NCBI GenBank assembly: GCA_937924555.1
Contig: CALDSN010000006.1
Span: forward strand, 1 to 9,946
Length of the DNA: 9,946 nt
Source: an uncultured bacterium
Lineage (GTDB): Bacteria; Cloacimonadota; Cloacimonadia; Cloacimonadales; Cloacimonadaceae
Reading direction: 5' to 3'
Below are positions 6,551-9,946 of the stretch, one piece after another. Under the pieces are notes generated by a model. It saw nothing but the letters and a program-made list of their open reading frames with translations, ran no database searches and had not been told where the DNA came from. The translations under genes were made by a program, and so were the position numbers. Every line of letters begins with the position of its first letter. Position 1 is the stretch's first letter.

Positions 6551-6917
6551 CACCGAAGATATCGTGAGGGACAACGCAAAGCTTCAGGCTATCATAAACT
6601 GGCTGACAGATAAGAAAGCGGAGAACATCCGTGTGTATGATGTGCAAAGTAAAGCTGATTACACAGATGTTATCGTTGTCTGCGAAGGTAGCGCAGATGT
6701 GCATAATAAAGCCATCGCTAACTATCTGGTAGATATGGCAAAAGAGAATAAACTGAATGTGCTTAGCAAGGAAGGCATAGATTACGGTCAGTGGATCCTG
6801 ATTGATATCGGCGACACCATTGTGCACATCTTCCTACCTCAAACCAGAGAGTATTACAAGATTGATGAGCTCTTCACCAAAGTTAAGAACCGCATACCCG
6901 GAGAAGACTTGATATGA
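6543..6917 (+). CDS. rsfS: Ribosome silencing factor RsfS
   Basis: RsfS (DUF143, Iojap family) binds ribosomal protein uL14 and blocks joining of the 50S and 30S subunits, reducing translation when nutrients are scarce. The 124 residues show the family pattern: YTDVIVVCEGSADVHNKAIA (40-59), KEGIDYGQWILIDIGDTIVH (76-95) and a closing REYYKIDELF (102-111). I chose the GTG at 6543: AGGAG at 6531-6535 is 7 bases ahead, and GTGAGTAA then forms the same 8-base overlap with the previous stop as at two other junctions. An in-frame GTG at 6522 would add seven residues and lacks a comparable site. The 3' end overlaps argS by 4 bases (ATGA), placing a translation brake and a tRNA synthetase in one transcript. 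Confidence 0.95.
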   Translation: MSNTEDIVRDNAKLQAIINWLTDKKAENIRVYDVQSKADYTDVIVVCEGSADVHNKAIANYLVDMAKENKLNVLSKEGIDYGQWILIDIGDTIVHIFLPQTREYYKIDELFTKVKNRIPGEDLI

Positions 6918-8563
6918 TTAAAGAGATCCTGCATAAGAATATTACAGAGGTTATGGAAGCCCTGCAGCTTAGTCACGAGAAAGACTTTATTGTAGAGATT
7001 CCTAATAACACAGAGTTTGGGGATTATTCCAGTAACGCTGCCTTGGTACTGGCAAAAGAGAACAAGATGGCTCCCAAAGTGTTAGCCGAGAAGCTGATAA
7101 AAGAACTTAAGAAGAACAAAGCATACAAGAAGCTCGAGATTGCCGGTCCCGGCTTTATCAACTTCTACCTTGCCCCCAGCATGTACCAAATGGCTTTTTG
7201 GGAGATTTTCAAGCTGGAGGATTACGGGCGCAGTGATTATGGTAATCAGGAAAAGATACTTCTGGAATTCGTCAGCGCCAACCCCACCGGTCCATTGAAT
7301 ATCGTTAGTGCCAGAGCAGCCGCTTTTGGGGACACGCTTTATAGAATTATGAGCTACACTGGCTATGCCCCTGCGCGTGAGTTTTATATCAACGATGCGG
7401 GAAATCAGGTGGATATTCTTGCTGAGTCGCTGGAACTCCGCCTACGCGAGTTGCATGGCGAGAAGATTGGTGAGTTCCCCTACGAAGCTTACCACGGAGA
7501 ATATGTGAAACACCTTGCTCAACGCCTCAATGCCCTTGAAGGCAGCAGAGTGTTTATGCTCACCGAAAAAGATCGCATGGATCACTTGAAAGAGTTCGCC
7601 CTCTCCGAGTTGCTGGAAATGCAACGCAGCAGCCTGGAGAAGTTCGGAGTGGTTTTTGAAGGTTGGGTATCCGAGAAAACCTTGCGCATGGAAGGCGTGG
7701 TGGAAGAAGTGCTATCCTACCTCACAGAAGCAGAATGCACCTATGAGAAAGAAGATGCCATCTGGTTCTGTTCCACTAAGTATGGTGATGATAAGGATAG
7801 AGTGCTGATGAAGTCTGATGGCTCTATAACCTATTTTGTGCCAGACCTTGCTTATCATCTCACCAAGATACAGCGCGGTTTCTCCAAGCTGATAGATGTT
7901 TTCGGGCCGGATCATCATGGATATGTTCCCCGCATCAGGGCTGCATTCCGTGCTCTTAACTATGATGATACAATGCTGGAGATAATATTCCTGCAGCAGG
8001 TTAACCTCTTCGAAAGCGGTGAACGGGTTAAAATGAGCAAGCGTGCCGGCAAGATAGTAACCATGGATGACCTCATCAGTGTGGTGGGCAAGGATGCAGC
8101 AAGGTATTTCTTCATTGCCCGTAAGGCAAATGCTCACCTGAACTTCGATCTGGAACTTGCTATGAAGCAAAACAATGAGAATCCCGTTTATTACTGCCAG
8201 TATGCTTACGCACGTATTTGCAGCATGATGAAGAAAGCACGTAAAGATAAAGTATATCCCAAGCACTTCAAGAAAGATATGGTTTCCAAGCTTACCAAAC
8301 CCGAAGAGCTTGCCATCATCCAAAAAATGGCGGATTTACCGGAGCTGTTGATTCTTATCTCCATCCACAGAGAACCGCATCGCTTGGCTACTTATCTCGA
8401 AGAGCTTTCCGGGATGCTGCATCGTTATTATGCAAAATACCAGATTGTTAGCCAAAAGAATGCAGACCTTACTCATGCGCGTTTGATGCTAATACACACA
8501 GTTAAACACGTGATGGGCATCTGTTTCGAACTGATGGGTATTTCTGCTCCGGAAAAGATGTAA
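6914..8563 (+). CDS. argS: Arginyl-tRNA synthetase with altered HIGH motif
   Basis: ArgRS, a class I synthetase, charges tRNA-Arg with arginine. The 549 residues are full length. An N-terminal Add-1-type domain (about 1-100) with FGDYSSNAAL (35-44) precedes the Rossmann catalytic core: SANPTGPLNIVSARAA at 121-136, FYINDAGNQVDIL (157-169), DHHGYVPR (333-340) and KMSK at 373-376 followed by RAGKIVTMDDLI. NPVYYCQYAYARI, before the last 125 residues, opens the DALR-type anticodon-binding domain. The HIGH signature, usually H-[IV]-G-H in this context, reads NIVS (129-132), so both histidines and the glycine are gone while the flanking PTGPL and AR remain. The frame is intact and all other motifs are normal, so a working enzyme is likely. 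The ATG overlaps rsfS by 4 bases, with GGAG at 6900-6903. Confidence 0.96.
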   Translation: MIKEILHKNITEVMEALQLSHEKDFIVEIPNNTEFGDYSSNAALVLAKENKMAPKVLAEKLIKELKKNKAYKKLEIAGPGFINFYLAPSMYQMAFWEIFKLEDYGRSDYGNQEKILLEFVSANPTGPLNIVSARAAAFGDTLYRIMSYTGYAPAREFYINDAGNQVDILAESLELRLRELHGEKIGEFPYEAYHGEYVKHLAQRLNALEGSRVFMLTEKDRMDHLKEFALSELLEMQRSSLEKFGVVFEGWVSEKTLRMEGVVEEVLSYLTEAECTYEKEDAIWFCSTKYGDDKDRVLMKSDGSITYFVPDLAYHLTKIQRGFSKLIDVFGPDHHGYVPRIRAAFRALNYDDTMLEIIFLQQVNLFESGERVKMSKRAGKIVTMDDLISVVGKDAARYFFIARKANAHLNFDLELAMKQNNENPVYYCQYAYARICSMMKKARKDKVYPKHFKKDMVSKLTKPEELAIIQKMADLPELLILISIHREPHRLATYLEELSGMLHRYYAKYQIVSQKNADLTHARLMLIHTVKHVMGICFELMGISAPEKM

Positions 8564-8569
8564 GATATA

Positions 8570-9007
8570 ATGGAACCAAGGCTGCGTGCCGTTACCCCGG
8601 AAGATTTTGACGCCATCCAGGCAATCGAACAGATTGCCTTTTCCCATCCCTGGCCCCCCGAAGCTTTTACAGACTTCCTGCTTCCTTGGGCTTGGGTGCT
8701 GACTCTTGGCGATGAAATAGTCGGTTACATCTTCTACCACGGTGTGGAGGATGAGATGGTTATCCTGAACTTTGCCATCAATCCCAAACACCAAGGGAAA
8801 GGCTGGGGTGAACTGCTGCTGGCTCAAAGTATGGAACTATTGCGCTCTACAGGGGTTACCCGCTTTTTCCTGGATGTGCGAGCTTCCAACCATCAAGCGA
8901 TTGCCCTATACCGAAAGAGTGGTTTTGTTGCAATCGGTACACGCAAGAATTATTACAGCCATCCCGATGAGGATGCCTTGGTAATGGTATTGATGTATGA
9001 CTTATAA
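8570..9007 (+). CDS. rimI: Ribosomal protein S18 alanine N-acetyltransferase RimI
   Basis: RimI is a GNAT enzyme that acetylates the N-terminal alanine of ribosomal protein S18 with acetyl-CoA. The 145 residues are the usual length. The family features are HPWPPEAF (26-33), the strand before the acetyl-CoA loop ILNFAINPKHQGKGWGELLL (65-84) with Q-G-K-G-W-G as the pyrophosphate loop, then LDVRASNHQAIALYRKSGF (101-119) and TRKNYY with EDALVM near the end. Tyr114 matches the general acid of the E. coli/Salmonella enzyme (Tyr115), and Asp102 stands where they have the base Glu103. A 6-base gap follows argS; the ribosome site is weak. It overlaps nadB by 11 bases. Other N-terminal acetylation targets remain possible, but the RimI-type match is strong. 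Confidence 0.92.
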   Translation: MEPRLRAVTPEDFDAIQAIEQIAFSHPWPPEAFTDFLLPWAWVLTLGDEIVGYIFYHGVEDEMVILNFAINPKHQGKGWGELLLAQSMELLRSTGVTRFFLDVRASNHQAIALYRKSGFVAIGTRKNYYSHPDEDALVMVLMYDL

Positions 9008-9900
9008 GCATGATTTCCTGGTAATCGGTAGCGGTATAGCTGGGTTGGTATATGCCCTACAGGTATCTCGTCTTGGCTCTGTGGCTGTGGTTACCAAAAG
9101 TGACCTGCACGATTGTAATACAGATTATGCCCAGGGAGGCATTGCCGCAGCGATAGATGCTAAAGATTCCTTTGCCGAACATATTGAAGACACCTACCAA
9201 GCAGGGGCTGAACTCGGGAAACGGCAGGTGATTAGGCAAATTATTGAAGCCGGTCCTGCTCTAATCCAATATCTAATCGAGTTGGGCACGGATTTTACCC
9301 GCTTGGACGAAAGCTATGACACCAGTTTGGAGAATCTGTCCCTCACCATGGAAGGTGGGCACACCCGCCGTAGGGTTGCCTATGCTGCCGATTCCACGGG
9401 GCACCAAATGATGGAAGCTTTAATAGCCCAATGCAAAGCCAATCCCGCCATAGAAATATTTGAGAACCGTATTGCCATTGACCTCATCACCCAACATCAT
9501 GTTGTTCAGGATGATGGCTTCATCCCTGGCATTTCCTGCTGGGGTGCCTATGTGCTGGAGACTGTCACCAATCAAGTGGACATCTTTCAAGCAAGGAAGA
9601 CCATGATGGCAACCGGTGGTGCAGCTCAGATTTATGCACATAACACCAACCCCAAGGTTGCAACAGGGGACGGCATGGCAATGGCAAGGTTGGCTGGTGC
9701 CCGGCTTGCCAATATGGAATTCGTCCAGTTTCACCCCACTGCATTCTGGAGTGCGGATGGCGATACCTTTCTGATTAGTGAAGCGGTGCGCGGAGAAGGT
9801 GGTGTGCTCAGACTGTTGGATGGCAAAACCTTCATGGAAAATTATCATCCCAAGGCTAACCTTGCCCCCAGAGACATAGTATCCCGTGCCATTGATGCAG
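8997..9900 (+). CDS. nadB: L-aspartate oxidase NadB, 3'-truncated by contig end
   Basis: NadB is a flavoprotein that oxidises L-aspartate to iminoaspartate, the first step of de novo NAD synthesis; it can use fumarate instead of oxygen, which suits anaerobes. About 301 genuine residues are visible of a usual 500-540. The FAD-binding GSGIAGL (11-17) and NTDYAQGGIAAA (41-52) are followed by MEGGHTRRRVAYAADSTGHQ (118-137) with Glu119 matching the E. coli active-site Glu121. MATGGAAQIYAHNTNP is at 204-219, FVQFHPTAF with His246 at 242-250, SEAVRGEGGVLR at 261-272 and APRDIVSRAID at 290-300 with Arg292. Base 9901 onward is adapter, so the last true residue is about Ala301 and the stop codon found at 9933-9935 is not real. 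Sequence type separates it from the related succinate dehydrogenase flavoprotein. nadA and nadC are not visible. Confidence 0.94.
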
Positions 9901-9946
9901 AGATCGGAAGAGCGTCGTGTAGGGAAAGAGTGTAGATCTCGGTGGT
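9901..9946. other. Illumina TruSeq adapter contamination (not genomic)
   Basis: From AGATCGGAAGAGC at 9901 to GGTGGT at the window end, all 46 bases match, from memory, the reverse complement of the TruSeq universal (P5) adapter. The first A may be the A-tail base or genomic. Read in the nadB frame it produces the tail GRASCRERV, which is a familiar sign of this artefact in protein databases. The contig therefore ends in adapter read-through. Confidence 0.97.

Noticed and set aside
7712..8323. Open frame of 203 codons on the - strand
   Set aside because: It is wholly opposite the conserved catalytic core of argS and has no recognisable features.
8570..9007. The GNAT gene as the missing GlmU acetyltransferase
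   Set aside because: The sequence matches RimI closely, including the VRASN and NYY blocks. Nothing suggests an amino-sugar phosphate substrate.
9903..9935. Last residues of the apparent NadB protein (GRASCRERV tail)
   Set aside because: They are translated adapter sequence.

Overview
The window is a single, almost gapless run of fourteen genes, all on the + strand, from a bacterial chromosome. Thirteen neighbouring gene pairs are joined by overlaps of 1 to 11 bases or by gaps of 4 and 6 bases, so no intergenic space is left for a conventional promoter or terminator. Base composition looks like roughly 45-50 % GC (judged by eye from a few lines) and is even throughout, with no sign of mobile elements, RNA genes, repeats or CRISPR. 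The split ADP-heptose genes and the RseC-type membrane protein point to a Gram-negative (LPS-making) bacterium, and the Fe-S type PurF would suit an anaerobe. An uncultured lineage of the FCB/Cloacimonadota kind is my best guess, but only a guess.

Layout: plsY (5' end cut by the window; membrane phospholipid synthesis) - purF (first step of purine synthesis) - rfaE1 and rfaE2 (kinase and nucleotidyltransferase of ADP-heptose synthesis, as two genes) - an RseC/MucC-like membrane protein - folB and folK (consecutive steps of the pterin branch of folate synthesis) - a GlmU-like UDP-GlcNAc pyrophosphorylase that stops before the acetyltransferase active site - a HIT-family (Ap4A-phosphorylase-like) protein - a single-pass membrane protein with a LytR_C-like domain - rsfS (ribosome silencing factor) - argS (arginyl-tRNA synthetase) - rimI (ribosomal protein S18 N-acetyltransferase) - nadB (L-aspartate oxidase, cut off at the 3' end). 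The genes do not form one pathway. They form a housekeeping operon mixing cell-envelope precursors (plsY, rfaE1/2, glmU), cofactors and nucleotides (purF, folB, folK, nadB) and translation (rsfS, argS, rimI).

The last 46 bases (9901-9946) are not genomic. They match the reverse complement of the Illumina TruSeq universal adapter, so the contig ends artificially inside nadB at about 9900 and the apparent C-terminus of that protein is spurious.

I see no new multi-gene system here. The points most worth a second look are the shortened GlmU, an arginyl-tRNA synthetase whose HIGH signature has lost both histidines, a PurF that has Fe-S ligands but no propeptide, and a repeated 8-base stop/start overlap used at three junctions.
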